From: DAOTVC01 sp034437215
GTDB lineage: Bacteria; Chloroflexota; Anaerolineae; B4-G1; SLSP01
Assembly: GCA_034437215.1 (NCBI GenBank)
Contig: DAOTVC010000070.1
Span: 1 to 58,640, forward strand
DNA length: 58,640 bases
Direction of reading: 5' to 3'
Under the pieces are notes generated by a model. The model saw nothing but the letters and a program-made list of their open reading frames with translations, had not been told where the DNA came from and made no database searches. A program made the position numbers and the translations under genes. Below, piece after piece: positions 1-7,847 of this stretch. Positions within the stretch are counted from its first letter, which is position 1, and every line of letters begins with the position of its first letter.

Positions 1-579
1 GCGGAAGAGGATGGCGTTGTTGTCGGTGGGGCTGCCGCCCAGCATGACGATACGGGCGGGGCCGTTGGCGTCCACGTCCCAGTTATCCATGTCCAGGGCG
101 CTCATGACGCCCAGGGCCTGCTGGCGGCCCACCTCGACGTTGTTGAAGGAGACGTAGGCGGCGATGTCGGGGGACTTGATCAGGCGGTCGTAGGCCAGCA
201 CGATGACGCCCTCAGCGGCGGCCTTGCTGGCGGCGGTGGCGGCGGCGTCGCCGTCCTCGGCGACGATGATGATGGCCTTCACACCCTGGGAGACCATGTT
301 GTCGATCTGGTCGTTCTGCAGCTTGACGTCGTGGTTGGCCTCCTGGGAGATGACCTCGTAGCCCTTCTCCTCCAGGAGCTGGGTCATGAGGACCTCCTCG
401 TTCTTCCACCGCTCCGTGGCGAAGTCGGAGAAGGAGAGACCGACCGTGATCTTCTCGGTGTTGCCTTCACCCTCGTCGGGCGCTGCCGGGGTGGGTGAGC
501 AGGCGAAGAGGGCGGCGGCGAGCGCCACCAGGAGTAGGATGCTCAGGACTAAGCGGGTACCTCTGACAGACATAGACAT
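1..579 (-). CDS. XylF-like sugar ABC substrate-binding lipoprotein, C-terminus beyond window edge
   Basis: The first 193 residues of a periplasmic/lipid-anchored sugar-binding protein are present; the 3' end lies left of base 1. A hydrophobic signal segment ends in a lipobox (LFACS), predicting lipidation of the Cys. The mature part has the XylF-type pattern: LSFSDFATERWKNEE, then QIDNMVSQGVKAIIIVAEDG, then VLAYDRLI and YVSFNNVEVGRQQA, the ligand-cleft regions of type 1 periplasmic binding proteins. AAGGAG lies 6 nt before the ATG at 579; a further ATG at 585 abuts the SD and is less likely. It follows the ROK gene by 142 nt on the same strand and is probably co-transcribed with it. D-xylose as ligand is inferred from family resemblance only. 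Confidence 0.85.
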   Translation of the reverse strand, partial: MSMSVRGTRLVLSILLLVALAAALFACSPTPAAPDEGEGNTEKITVGLSFSDFATERWKNEEVLMTQLLEEKGYEVISQEANHDVKLQNDQIDNMVSQGVKAIIIVAEDGDAAATAASKAAAEGVIVLAYDRLIKSPDIAAYVSFNNVEVGRQQALGVMSALDMDNWDVDANGPARIVMLGGSPTDNNAILFR

Positions 580-721
580 CTTCATCTCCTTGCTGTTTTT
601 GAATTTGAACGATGCAACTCGGGACTTCCACTACTCTGCCAATGCCGATCTAATCTAGAACGTCGCTCTGCACCTCCTCTGTTGGCTGGGATCAAATCCG
701 TGACCTGGGGCCTCGTAAGAT

Positions 722-1963
722 CTAGCTGTGAACCGTCGTCAGCGCCGGCATGGGCTCGCGCAGGATGTCGTCGAGGACCAGAGCAACCGTGCCCCTCACG
801 CAGGCGTCGGCTCCGTGAGCCGATCGGGCGAGCCGGACGACCCGGCGGGGCTGTGCCAGGGTGTGGCTCCGCACCGTCTGCTCGACTACGGGCATCAGGA
901 AGTCGCCGGCGAGGCTCAGCGCGCCCCCTAACACCACCAACTCGGGGTTGAAGATGTTGATGAGATTGGCAATGCCTACGCCCAACTGCTGCCCCACCTC
1001 TTCGAGAGCCTGCAGCGCCACTCGGTCTCCGTCACCGGCGGCCTTCACCACGATGTCTACGGTCACCCGCTCAAGGTCGCCCTCGACCAGCTCGTAGAGC
1101 GCGCCCCGGGGCTGCTCGGTGAGGGCCTCTACCACGTGGCCCATGATGGCCCGGGGGCCGGCTACGGTCTCCCAACAACCCCGCTTGCCGCAGCCGCAGG
1201 GCTCACCGCCGGGCACCATGGTCATGTGACCGATCTCGCCGGCGTACCCGCCGCTGCCGCGAAAGAGCTTGCTGCCGATGATGATGCCGCCCCCGAGTCC
1301 GACACCGGCGCTGAGATAGATGAAGTTGGTCACGTCGCGGGCAACGCCGAAGAAGTACTCGCCGAGAGCCGCGGCGTTGGCTTCGTTCTCCACGAAGACG
1401 GGCAAGTTGAAGCGGGTGGACCACAGCCGCTCCAGAGGGACGTCCTGCCAGCCCAGGTTGGGGGCCACCACCAGGGTGCCCTCGCGTACGTCGACCAATC
1501 CGGGCACGCCGAGGCCGATGCCCAGCGGCTGCAGACCGCGCTCCTGCCCCAGGGTCAGCGCCTGGGCGACGAGCTCCTCCGCCCGCTTGACGATGACCTC
1601 CTGGCCTTCCGCCGAGTCGGAGGGCACGCGCCGGCGCCAGAGCACGTCGGCGACGAAGTCCGTGAGGATGATGGAGATGAAGTCGACGCCGATCTCGACG
1701 CCGACGGCGCAGCCGCCCCGGGGATCCAGCTCCAGTGACATGCCCGGTCGGCCCACGCCCGAGCTCTGGTACTCGGTCTCCCGTACCAGGGTCTGGTCGA
1801 TGAGGTCACTGACGATGCTGGAGATAGTGCTGCGGTTCAGGCCCGTCCGTTCCGCCAGATTGGCGCGCGAGAGGGGGGCGTGCATGCGCAGGCAGTCGAG
1901 AACGATGGAGGTGTTCATCTTGCGGATCAACATCTGGTCGCCTGTGACGGGCCGTCTGACCAA
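722..1963 (-). CDS. ROK-family transcriptional repressor (XylR/NagC type)
   Basis: A 413-residue sugar-responsive regulator. Residues about 15-75 form a winged helix-turn-helix (LSRANLAERTGLNRSTISSI). The rest is the ROK sugar-kinase-like fold, with a phosphate/glucose-binding glycine stretch (SAGVGLGGGIIIGSKL) and the ROK zinc motif around GHMTMVPGGEPCGCGKRGCW (His plus three Cys). The start is a TTG with AGGAGG 5 nt upstream; no ATG is as well placed. It has its own TTGACA/TATACT promoter with an inverted repeat at the start point, so autoregulation is likely. The same repeat stands before the ABC operon at 6188-2419, which makes that operon its probable target. Inducer inferred to be a pentose or other sugar. 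Confidence 0.92.
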   Translation of the reverse strand: MVRRPVTGDQMLIRKMNTSIVLDCLRMHAPLSRANLAERTGLNRSTISSIVSDLIDQTLVRETEYQSSGVGRPGMSLELDPRGGCAVGVEIGVDFISIILTDFVADVLWRRRVPSDSAEGQEVIVKRAEELVAQALTLGQERGLQPLGIGLGVPGLVDVREGTLVVAPNLGWQDVPLERLWSTRFNLPVFVENEANAAALGEYFFGVARDVTNFIYLSAGVGLGGGIIIGSKLFRGSGGYAGEIGHMTMVPGGEPCGCGKRGCWETVAGPRAIMGHVVEALTEQPRGALYELVEGDLERVTVDIVVKAAGDGDRVALQALEEVGQQLGVGIANLINIFNPELVVLGGALSLAGDFLMPVVEQTVRSHTLAQPRRVVRLARSAHGADACVRGTVALVLDDILREPMPALTTVHS

Positions 1964-1987
1964 GTCTGCCTCCTGGAGCAGGGGTTT

Positions 1988-2042
1988 GTTTGTTGCGCCA
2001 ACAAACTATTACCAGTATACAGAGAGGTGCAGAGGCTGTCAA
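1988..2042 (-). promoter_or_regulatory. ROK gene promoter with overlapping ROK-type operator
   Basis: Read on the minus strand, TTGACA (2042-2037), a 17-nt spacer and TATACT (2019-2014) form a near-consensus sigma70 promoter. Starting 7 nt downstream is a perfect inverted repeat, GTTTGTTG-CGC-CAACAAAC (1988-2006), covering the expected start point. The sequence resembles XylR/ROK operators (GTTTGTT/AACAAAC arms), and its placement predicts repression by blocking RNA polymerase. Confidence 0.85.
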
Positions 2043-2120
2043 GAGGCAAAAGGAGAAAAGCTAGAGGTTTAGGCAGTCAGCCCGGCCGGCAGCGCTCACA
2101 ACCGGGCTCAATCCCCCGCT

Positions 2121-2277
2121 TAGGGTTCGTAAACGCATAACTTCCCGAGGTCCCTGGAGTCAGAGTGAAACGGCTCCTCCTGGCGCGTTTGAGGGCTGCG
2201 TGTCCCCAGCACTTCCAGAGGATCACTCAGGTACACGTGCACCCGACGTCGGGAAGTTGTTTTCTTACAGACGGTTA
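2121..2277. repeat. MITE-like element A, copy 1 (153 bp plus flanking TA)
   Basis: A 153-bp element (2123-2275) flanked by TA on both sides. Its ends are imperfect inverted repeats converging on AACTTCCCGA (left) and TCGGGAAGTT (right). The copy at 11932-12084 has the same length, the same ends and a recognisable interior (GCGTTTGAGGGCTG versus the same segment there). TA flanks and short inverted ends fit a non-autonomous element moved by an IS630/Tc1-mariner-like transposase; no transposase is in the window. It lies 80 bp upstream of the ROK promoter. Confidence 0.75.
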
Positions 2278-2313
2278 GGCTCTGTAAAGAGACAACTTCC
2301 CGATGGCACGACC
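2276..2313. repeat. Orphan left end of element-A family
   Basis: Directly abutting copy 1 and sharing its TA is a second left end (TA then GGCTCTGTAAAGAGACAAC, then TTCCCGATGGCAC). It matches the tip at 54980-55017 closely over about 36 nt but has no visible right partner before the permease gene ends at 2419. It is probably a remnant of a second, nested insertion. The remaining bases 2314-2418 show nothing I can name. Confidence 0.5.
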
Positions 2314-2418
2314 GCAGTCGTAAGGAGGACACCTCCCTCAACCGTTTGAGGCGCACCAGTTGCAATGAGGTAAGGTCCTTGAATAAGAGACCTCACAAGC
2401 GCGCAGGGAGTTATGCTT

Positions 2419-3414
2419 TTACGAGCGCTTGCGCAACTGGTCGACCATGATCGCGGTGACGATGACCAGCCCCTGTACCGCCTGGAGCCAGTAAGCCGAG
2501 ACCCCGGTGAGCACCAGACCATTACGCAGCACCTGCATGATCGCGGCGCCGATGAGGGTGCCCAGAATGGTGCCCGATCCGCCGGAGAGACTGGTGCCGC
2601 CTACCACGACTGCGGCAATGACGTCCAGCTCGTACCCCTGGGCCGCGGTCGGTGCGGCCACGCCCAAGCGCGCCGTCATCAATATACCCCCGACTGCCGT
2701 CAGGAAGCCGCTCAGGATGTAGACCAACATCTTGACCCCGCGGGTGTTGATACCGGAGAGGGCCGTCGCCTCTTCGTTGCCCCCCAGGGCGTAGATACGA
2801 TAGCCCCAGATCGACCGTTCCAGAAAGACAGCCGTCAGACCCGCAAAGAGCAGCATGAAGAGCAGCGGCATGGGCACTTCCAGCGTGATCATGGGAACGT
2901 CGTACTGCCCCAGGAAGCGAAAGGCGTTGGGCAATCCCCGTACGGGCCAGCCGCCGGTCAGTCCGTTGGTCAGGCCGCGGGCCATCAGCAAGGTGCCCAG
3001 CGTGGCGATGAAGGGCGGGAGCTTCCCCTTGGTGATCATCAAACCGTTGAACGCACCGACCAAGCTGCCCGTCAGGAGCCCTCCCAGGATGGCGAGGGGG
3101 ACGTTGACGCCGCGTACCAGCAGCATCGCGCTGGCCAATCCCGACAGCGCCATCACCGAGCCGACCGAGAGATCGATGCCGCCGGTGACGATCACCATGG
3201 TCTGGCCGAAGGCGCTGATGGCGATCCAGGAGAAGGCGCGCAAAATGTTGAAGAGGTTGGTGCTGGTCAGGAAGGTGTTGGTGTAGAGGGAGAGGAAGAC
3301 CATCATCACGAGCAGGATCATAAAGACGCCGAACTCCTGACGGGCGATGATGTCCTGCCAGAGCTGCTCTCCCAGGGACGAGATCGGGTTCTCGTCGTTA
3401 TCTCTCTTGTTCAT
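2419..3414 (-). CDS. Sugar ABC transporter permease (RbsC type)
   Basis: A 331-residue inner-membrane permease of the BPD_transp_2 family that pairs with the ATPase and binding protein upstream. It has a short charged N-terminus followed by about ten hydrophobic segments. Diagnostic stretches are FGQTMVIVTGGIDLSVGSVM, GAFNGLMITKGKLPPFIATL and GGNEEATALSGIN, all typical of RbsC/XylH-type permeases. The start ATG at 3414 overlaps the ATPase stop (ATGA), indicating translational coupling; a longer reading upstream would run out of frame through the ATPase gene and is discarded. Last gene of the operon. Confidence 0.95.
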   Translation of the reverse strand: MNKRDNDENPISSLGEQLWQDIIARQEFGVFMILLVMMVFLSLYTNTFLTSTNLFNILRAFSWIAISAFGQTMVIVTGGIDLSVGSVMALSGLASAMLLVRGVNVPLAILGGLLTGSLVGAFNGLMITKGKLPPFIATLGTLLMARGLTNGLTGGWPVRGLPNAFRFLGQYDVPMITLEVPMPLLFMLLFAGLTAVFLERSIWGYRIYALGGNEEATALSGINTRGVKMLVYILSGFLTAVGGILMTARLGVAAPTAAQGYELDVIAAVVVGGTSLSGGSGTILGTLIGAAIMQVLRNGLVLTGVSAYWLQAVQGLVIVTAIMVDQLRKRS

Positions 3415-4979
3415 GGATTCCCCTCCCCTTGCACGGCTGTAGCCGGAGCGTTCTGCAAATCTGCGTTGGGTTCCTCTCCACTGGCATAGGCCATGATGAC
3501 CTCCTGGGTCGCCTCCTCCTGCTCCAGCAGGGCCACGGCCTCGCCCTCGCTCATCACCAGGATGCGATCGCTCATCCCGAGGATCTCGGGCAGCTCCGAG
3601 GAGATCATGATAATGCCCATGCCCGTCTGGGCCAATTCGCTCATGAGGGCGTGTACCTCGGCCTTCGCGCCCACGTCGATGCCCCGTGTCGGCTCGTCCA
3701 TGATCAGGACCTTGGGTTCGGAGGCCAACCACTTGGCGAGCACGACCTTCTGTTGGTTGCCGCCCGAGAGGTACTTGGCCTTCTGCTGGAGGTGCGGAGT
3801 GCGGATGTTGAGTTTCTCCACGTAGCTGCCGGCGGTCTCCCGCAGAGCGCTGCGCTTGACCAATCCCGCTTGTGTGTACTCGTGTAGCGTGGGCAGAACG
3901 ATGTTCCTCAGGACCGAGAGGTCGAGGACCAGGCCCTGGCTCCCCCGATCCTCGGGCACGAGGCTGATGCCCGCACGCACGGCGTCGACGGGCGAGCGGG
4001 TCTCGATCCGCTCACCCTCGAGGTAGATCTCCCCGGCGTCCTTTTGATCGACGCCGAAGATGAGGCGGGCCATATCGGTGCGTCCGGCCCCCACCAATCC
4101 TGCCACCCCCAGAATCTCGCCGCGCCGCAGGGTGAAGCTGACCCCGTCGACGACCCCCTGACGCGTCAGATCCTTGACCTCCAGCAGGGGGGGGCCGATC
4201 TCCGCTTCCTCCTTGGAGAACATGTCCATCAGCTCTCGTCCCACCATCAAGTGGATGATCTTGTCGGGGGAGGCCTCCTCGATGGGCAGGCTGCCGACCC
4301 GCTCACCGTCGCGCAGCACGATGATCCGATCCGCGATCTCCATTACCTCCTCCAGCCGGTGCGTGATGAAGATCACCGCGATGGCCTGCTCTTTGAGCGT
4401 CTCGATAATCCGGAAGAGGGCCTGTGTCTCGTCCTCTCCCAGGGCCGACGTGGGCTCATCCATGATAATCACGCGTGACTCGACGGCGAGGGCTTTCGCG
4501 ATCTCTACCATCTGCTGTTGGGCTACGGATAGCTGGCGGATCTGTCGGGCGGGTGGTATGTGCGCACCGACCTTGGTCAGCTGTTCCTGGGCCTCTGCCT
4601 GCATCCGTTGGCGATCTACCAGCTTCAGGAAGCGGGCGAAACCGCCGTGCAGGGGTTCGCGGCCCAGAAAGATATTCGCGGCGGCACTCTGGTTGGGAAT
4701 GAGGTTGAACTCCTGATAGATGATGGCGATGCCCAGCTCCTGAGCATGATGCGGATTTCTGATCTCAACCTTGTCGCCTCCCAGGAAGATGCGCCCCTCG
4801 TCCTTGCTGTAGGCGCCGGAGAGGATCTTCATCAGCGTGGACTTGCCGGCTCCGTTCTCACCCACGAGGGCGACCACCTCCCCTCTCCGCACCTCGAAAT
4901 CGACGGCCTTCAGGGCCTGGACGCCCGGGAAGGACTTGGAGATATTCTCCATCCTCAAGAGGAACGGCTGTTCGTTCAA
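3411..4979 (-). CDS. Sugar ABC transporter ATP-binding protein, two fused ATPase domains (RbsA/XylG type)
   Basis: A 522-residue tandem ATPase energising sugar uptake on the cytoplasmic face. The first domain has Walker A GENGAGKST (residues 40-48), signature LSVAQQQMVEIAKA and Walker B VIIMDEPTSAL. The second has the usual degenerate Walker A (LVGAGRTDMARLIFG), signature LSGGNQQKVVLAKWL and VLIMDEPTRGIDVGAKAE. Length and architecture match RbsA/XylG/AraG. It overlaps the permease by 4 nt and follows the binding protein by 90 nt. The substrate class is sugar; the exact sugar is not readable from the ATPase. Confidence 0.96.
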   Translation of the reverse strand: MNEQPFLLRMENISKSFPGVQALKAVDFEVRRGEVVALVGENGAGKSTLMKILSGAYSKDEGRIFLGGDKVEIRNPHHAQELGIAIIYQEFNLIPNQSAAANIFLGREPLHGGFARFLKLVDRQRMQAEAQEQLTKVGAHIPPARQIRQLSVAQQQMVEIAKALAVESRVIIMDEPTSALGEDETQALFRIIETLKEQAIAVIFITHRLEEVMEIADRIIVLRDGERVGSLPIEEASPDKIIHLMVGRELMDMFSKEEAEIGPPLLEVKDLTRQGVVDGVSFTLRRGEILGVAGLVGAGRTDMARLIFGVDQKDAGEIYLEGERIETRSPVDAVRAGISLVPEDRGSQGLVLDLSVLRNIVLPTLHEYTQAGLVKRSALRETAGSYVEKLNIRTPHLQQKAKYLSGGNQQKVVLAKWLASEPKVLIMDEPTRGIDVGAKAEVHALMSELAQTGMGIIMISSELPEILGMSDRILVMSEGEAVALLEQEEATQEVIMAYASGEEPNADLQNAPATAVQGEGNP

Positions 4980-5069
4980 GCTCTTCTCCTTTCTCCGACC
5001 CGAGGTGGTCTGTTTCTGTGTACCGGCGAGGGGAACCTGCCCCCTCGCCGGTACGAACCACCGATAAAT

Positions 5070-6188
5070 CTACTCCAGGCAGACGTAAGGATCGGGCAAC
5101 TCCTGTGTGAAGTCGCTCTCTGCCCACATCTCTTCCATGGTGTCGACGTTGCAGCGGGTGACGATGTCCATGCCGGAGTTGGTGAAGTCGTCGAATTCGG
5201 CGTCGTTGACGGTCTTGTCGTAGAGCATCTGGATGGTGTCGTAGCCCCAGCCCCAGTACTTCTGGCCGACCAGGCCGTTGACGTATCCGTCCTGCAGGTA
5301 CTCCAGCTCCACAGGCAGCGTATCAAAGGCGACGTTGACCATCCCCTCCTGGGAAGCCTCCTCCCAGAGGGGCATGGAGCCGCGCTCGGCGAAGAGGGGC
5401 CAGACCCCGACCAAGAACCAGCCGTCGAGGTCGGGGTGGGCTTGCATGGTCTCCTCGACCACCTGAATGCCCAGGTTGATGTCGTCGTTGCAGTAGACGG
5501 TGGTGACGATCTCGATGTCGGGGTAGTCGGCGACGTAGTCCTCGAAGCCGCGGATGCGCTCCTCGAGGTTGAAGGCCCCCGGGACGCCCGTGAGCAGGGC
5601 GACCCGTCCCTCCTCGCCCATGAAGGTGACCAGGAGCTCGCCGGCGGCCCGTCCGCCCTCGTAGTTATCCACACCCAGGTAGGTGAAGCGTTGGCTGTCG
5701 GGAGAGTCGGAATCCCAGGTCATCACGGGGATCCCGGCCTCGACGGCCTTGTTGATGGGGTCCTCGCAGGCGGTGGGGTCGTTGCAGGAGATGCCGATAC
5801 CGTCGACCCCCCGGGCGATGACATCTTCCACGACGCGGGACTGCTCGGCGGCGTCGGATTGGACGGGGGCGACGTAGACGACCTCGACGTTGGTGCCGGT
5901 CTGTTCACTGAGCTCCTGCGCCTTCAGGAAGGCGCCGTCCCGGCCCACCTCGAAGACGGGGTTGTTGAGGGCCTTGGGGATCCAGGCGAAGGTCAGGCTT
6001 TCGGGGCCGTCGGTGACGGCTTCTTCGCCGTCATCCTCCTCTTCGACCTCTTCCTCGGGCTCCATGACCTCGGTGGGCTCCTCTACCTCTGGTTCCTGCG
6101 TGGCCGTCGGCCCGCCGTCCCCGCACGCGGTGAGCATCAGACTGGCGATCAGCAGCAGCGAGAGCCAGACGATCAGCTTGCGTTTCAT
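5070..6188 (-). CDS. Sugar-binding lipoprotein of the ABC transporter (RbsB-like)
   Basis: A 372-residue type 1 periplasmic binding protein. It has a signal peptide with lipobox (LMLTAC, Cys at about 22), then a long acidic low-complexity linker (EEEVEEEDDGEEAV) before the ligand domain at about residue 65. Features of the RbsB fold include NNPVFEVGRDGAFLKAQEL, VIARGVDGIGISCNDP, GIPVMTWDSDSPDSQRFTYL and GVDNYEGGRAAGELL. AGGAGG precedes the ATG by 6 nt. First gene of the binding protein-ATPase-permease operon, it lies behind a ROK-type operator and a roughly 400-nt leader. It is a different protein from the XylF-like one at 1-579, so two binding proteins may be served by this locus. Confidence 0.93.
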   Translation of the reverse strand: MKRKLIVWLSLLLIASLMLTACGDGGPTATQEPEVEEPTEVMEPEEEVEEEDDGEEAVTDGPESLTFAWIPKALNNPVFEVGRDGAFLKAQELSEQTGTNVEVVYVAPVQSDAAEQSRVVEDVIARGVDGIGISCNDPTACEDPINKAVEAGIPVMTWDSDSPDSQRFTYLGVDNYEGGRAAGELLVTFMGEEGRVALLTGVPGAFNLEERIRGFEDYVADYPDIEIVTTVYCNDDINLGIQVVEETMQAHPDLDGWFLVGVWPLFAERGSMPLWEEASQEGMVNVAFDTLPVELEYLQDGYVNGLVGQKYWGWGYDTIQMLYDKTVNDAEFDDFTNSGMDIVTRCNVDTMEEMWAESDFTQELPDPYVCLE

Positions 6189-6554
6189 CAGATACCTCCT
6201 TGCTGTTGTTGCTCAAACGATCGGTTACGCAATCTACGAACCTCAATAGACAACTTTCCTCGTTTGCCCTCACCTCCTTTCTGCTGATATGAGGACGGTG
6301 AATGGAAGGGCTCTGTCTGAACAAGTGGGGAGATGCGCATTCACATGATGTACTTAGTTCCCCCCTGTTTCTTTCGGTTCGGCGTGGTGGCTGAACGATC
6401 AGGCACTGGCTCTGTTGACGAAGATGCTTGCGGTGATGGGAACGGTGTTGTGGTCCAAGCTGCTCCATAGGTAACAGAGATCGGCGAGAGCAACAAGGAT
6501 GTGATGGCCCGACCTCTACGTTTCATGTGCTACCTGTGTGCCTCCAAGTTGGAG
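6189..6554 (-). other. Long 5' leader of the ABC operon
   Basis: About 390 nt separate the operator from the first start codon. Just inside the transcript is a short perfect hairpin (CCTCCAA-G-TTGGAGG at 6541-6555, bordering the operator). The remainder has no convincing ORF, riboswitch core or terminator that I can recognise. The small open frame here (6341-6526) lacks a ribosome-binding site and homology-like features. The length leaves room for a leader-based control element or a small RNA. Confidence 0.4.
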
Positions 6555-6613
6555 GTTTGTTGGCTCAACCAACAAACTGTAATCAGTATATAAAGGGGTT
6601 AGGATGCTGTCAA
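6555..6613 (-). promoter_or_regulatory. ABC operon promoter with ROK-type operator
   Basis: On the minus strand TTGACA (6613-6608), a 17-nt spacer and TATACT (6590-6585) match the ROK promoter in sequence and spacing. The operator is an inverted repeat with 9-bp perfect arms, GTTTGTTGG (6555-6563) and CCAACAAAC (6569-6577), around a 5-nt centre. Arm sequence and position relative to the -10 match the ROK gene's own site, but the GTTTGTT-to-AACAAAC gap is 9 nt here against 5 nt there. Confidence 0.85.
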
Positions 6614-6642
6614 GTGAGATCCGCTCCGCCGCTCCGTGACCC

Positions 6643-7677
6643 CTATTCTCCCATAAGGTGGGTGAGTATGAGCCAGTCCAGCTCCTCGTAGTCCCGCGCC
6701 TCAACCAGCGCCTCGACCTCAGCAGCGTCGAGGGAGCGGGAGAGTTCCACGAGGCGCAGGAAGAGCTGCAGGCTGTTGCGCAGATGCTTGGTCGCCAGCG
6801 CGGCGGGTTGGGTGCGGAGGGCCTTCACGTCGAGACCTACCATCCCCTTCTCCCAGAAGCGGTTTTGATCCAGCACACGCACCTGATCGAAGGCCCGCCG
6901 CAGGTTGACGCTCCCGAAGGCGCGGTCCTCGTCGAACTTGGGCCCGTTCTGGTCGTTGAGGTGCACGCTCCAGAGTTTGTCGAAGGCCAGGGCAAAGCCG
7001 AGGTCGTCGGCGGGGCTGAGGTTGGCGAGGATCACGTGGGCCGTCTCCATGAGCACCCCCACTCTCTCGGGCGCCTCCGTCTGCATGCCCAGCGCGAGGG
7101 CGTGCCCGATGGTGGGGACGTAGGCCACGTCCATCGGCTCGTTGGGCTTGGGCTCGATGGCGATGCGGATCTCGGCGTTGTAGGTCAGCAGGGCGTTCAG
7201 GGCCTCGAGAAGTTGCTCGGTGGCCCGCACCGGGTCCTTCGCCTCCCGCATGTAGGTCCCCTCGCGCGCCAGCCAGAGGACCAGGAGATCGGTCCCCAGC
7301 TCTCGAGCGATGTCGATGGCCCGCTTGGAGCGCTCCAGCGCGTAGGCGCGGGCCTCGGGGCTGTTGGAGGTGTAGGCGCCGTCGACGGTGAGGGGATGCT
7401 CCCAGAGGCGCGGCGCGACGAACTCGGCGACCAGCCCCTGATCCTCCAGCGTGCGACGCAACTGCCGTGCCTTCTCCCGGATCTGGGAGGGGGAGAGCTC
7501 GTCGAGGTCGGGGACGGCGTCGTCGTCGTGGAATTGCACGGCGTCGAAGCCCAGCTCCTTGTAGAGCGGGAGCTTCTCCTCGAAGGTGAGGGTCGGGCGC
7601 ACGGGCGGACCGAAGGGGTCGGCACCCTCTTGAAGGTTCCAGGGACCAAACGAGAAACGATAACCGTACTTCTCCAT
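6643..7677 (-). CDS. Xylose isomerase-family sugar isomerase
   Basis: A 344-residue TIM-barrel protein resembling actinobacterial (class I) xylose isomerases along its length. It has FHDDDAVP (His50/Asp53, the ring-opening pair), the metal/substrate loop AIEPKPNEP, and METAH at the next metal-ligand strand. The segment HLNDQNGPKFDEDRAFG carries the paired Asp ligands, and GLDVKALRTQP corresponds to the last metal Asp. It is about 40 residues shorter than Streptomyces XylA. The usual HIDLN motif reads HLNDQN, so this may be a divergent subgroup with another pentose or hexose as substrate. AGGAGG precedes the ATG. It lies downstream of the PfkB kinase and next to the sugar ABC operon. Isomerisation of an aldose to a ketose is likely; D-xylose is an inference. 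Confidence 0.82.
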   Translation of the reverse strand: MEKYGYRFSFGPWNLQEGADPFGPPVRPTLTFEEKLPLYKELGFDAVQFHDDDAVPDLDELSPSQIREKARQLRRTLEDQGLVAEFVAPRLWEHPLTVDGAYTSNSPEARAYALERSKRAIDIARELGTDLLVLWLAREGTYMREAKDPVRATEQLLEALNALLTYNAEIRIAIEPKPNEPMDVAYVPTIGHALALGMQTEAPERVGVLMETAHVILANLSPADDLGFALAFDKLWSVHLNDQNGPKFDEDRAFGSVNLRRAFDQVRVLDQNRFWEKGMVGLDVKALRTQPAALATKHLRNSLQLFLRLVELSRSLDAAEVEALVEARDYEELDWLILTHLMGE

Positions 7678-7847
7678 CGGACCTCCTTTAAAACGAAAGT
7701 GAACAGTGAGTGGATAAGAGGTGAGCAGATCCCGTTAGGAAGACGAGCCTGTGCCGGCAAGGGATTAGGAACCAGGGATCAGGGACCTACTGACGGCTCT
7801 TCTGTTGGATGACACCATCCTGAGCATAGCTAGAATTTACTCTTCCT

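Noticed and set aside
3415..3732. N-terminal extension of the permease frame into the ATPase gene
   Set aside because: Runs out of frame through coding sequence of the ATPase; the ATGA-overlap start at 3414 is conventional.
4560..6287. Long plus-strand open frame (575 codons) across the ABC ATPase and binding-protein genes
   Set aside because: It is antisense to two clear genes and crosses their boundary; low-complexity Gly/Val/Asp-rich composition is typical of a shadow frame in GC-rich DNA.
6341..6526. 61-codon leader ORF before the ABC operon
   Set aside because: No Shine-Dalgarno sequence, no conserved-looking motif, and composition like non-coding sequence.
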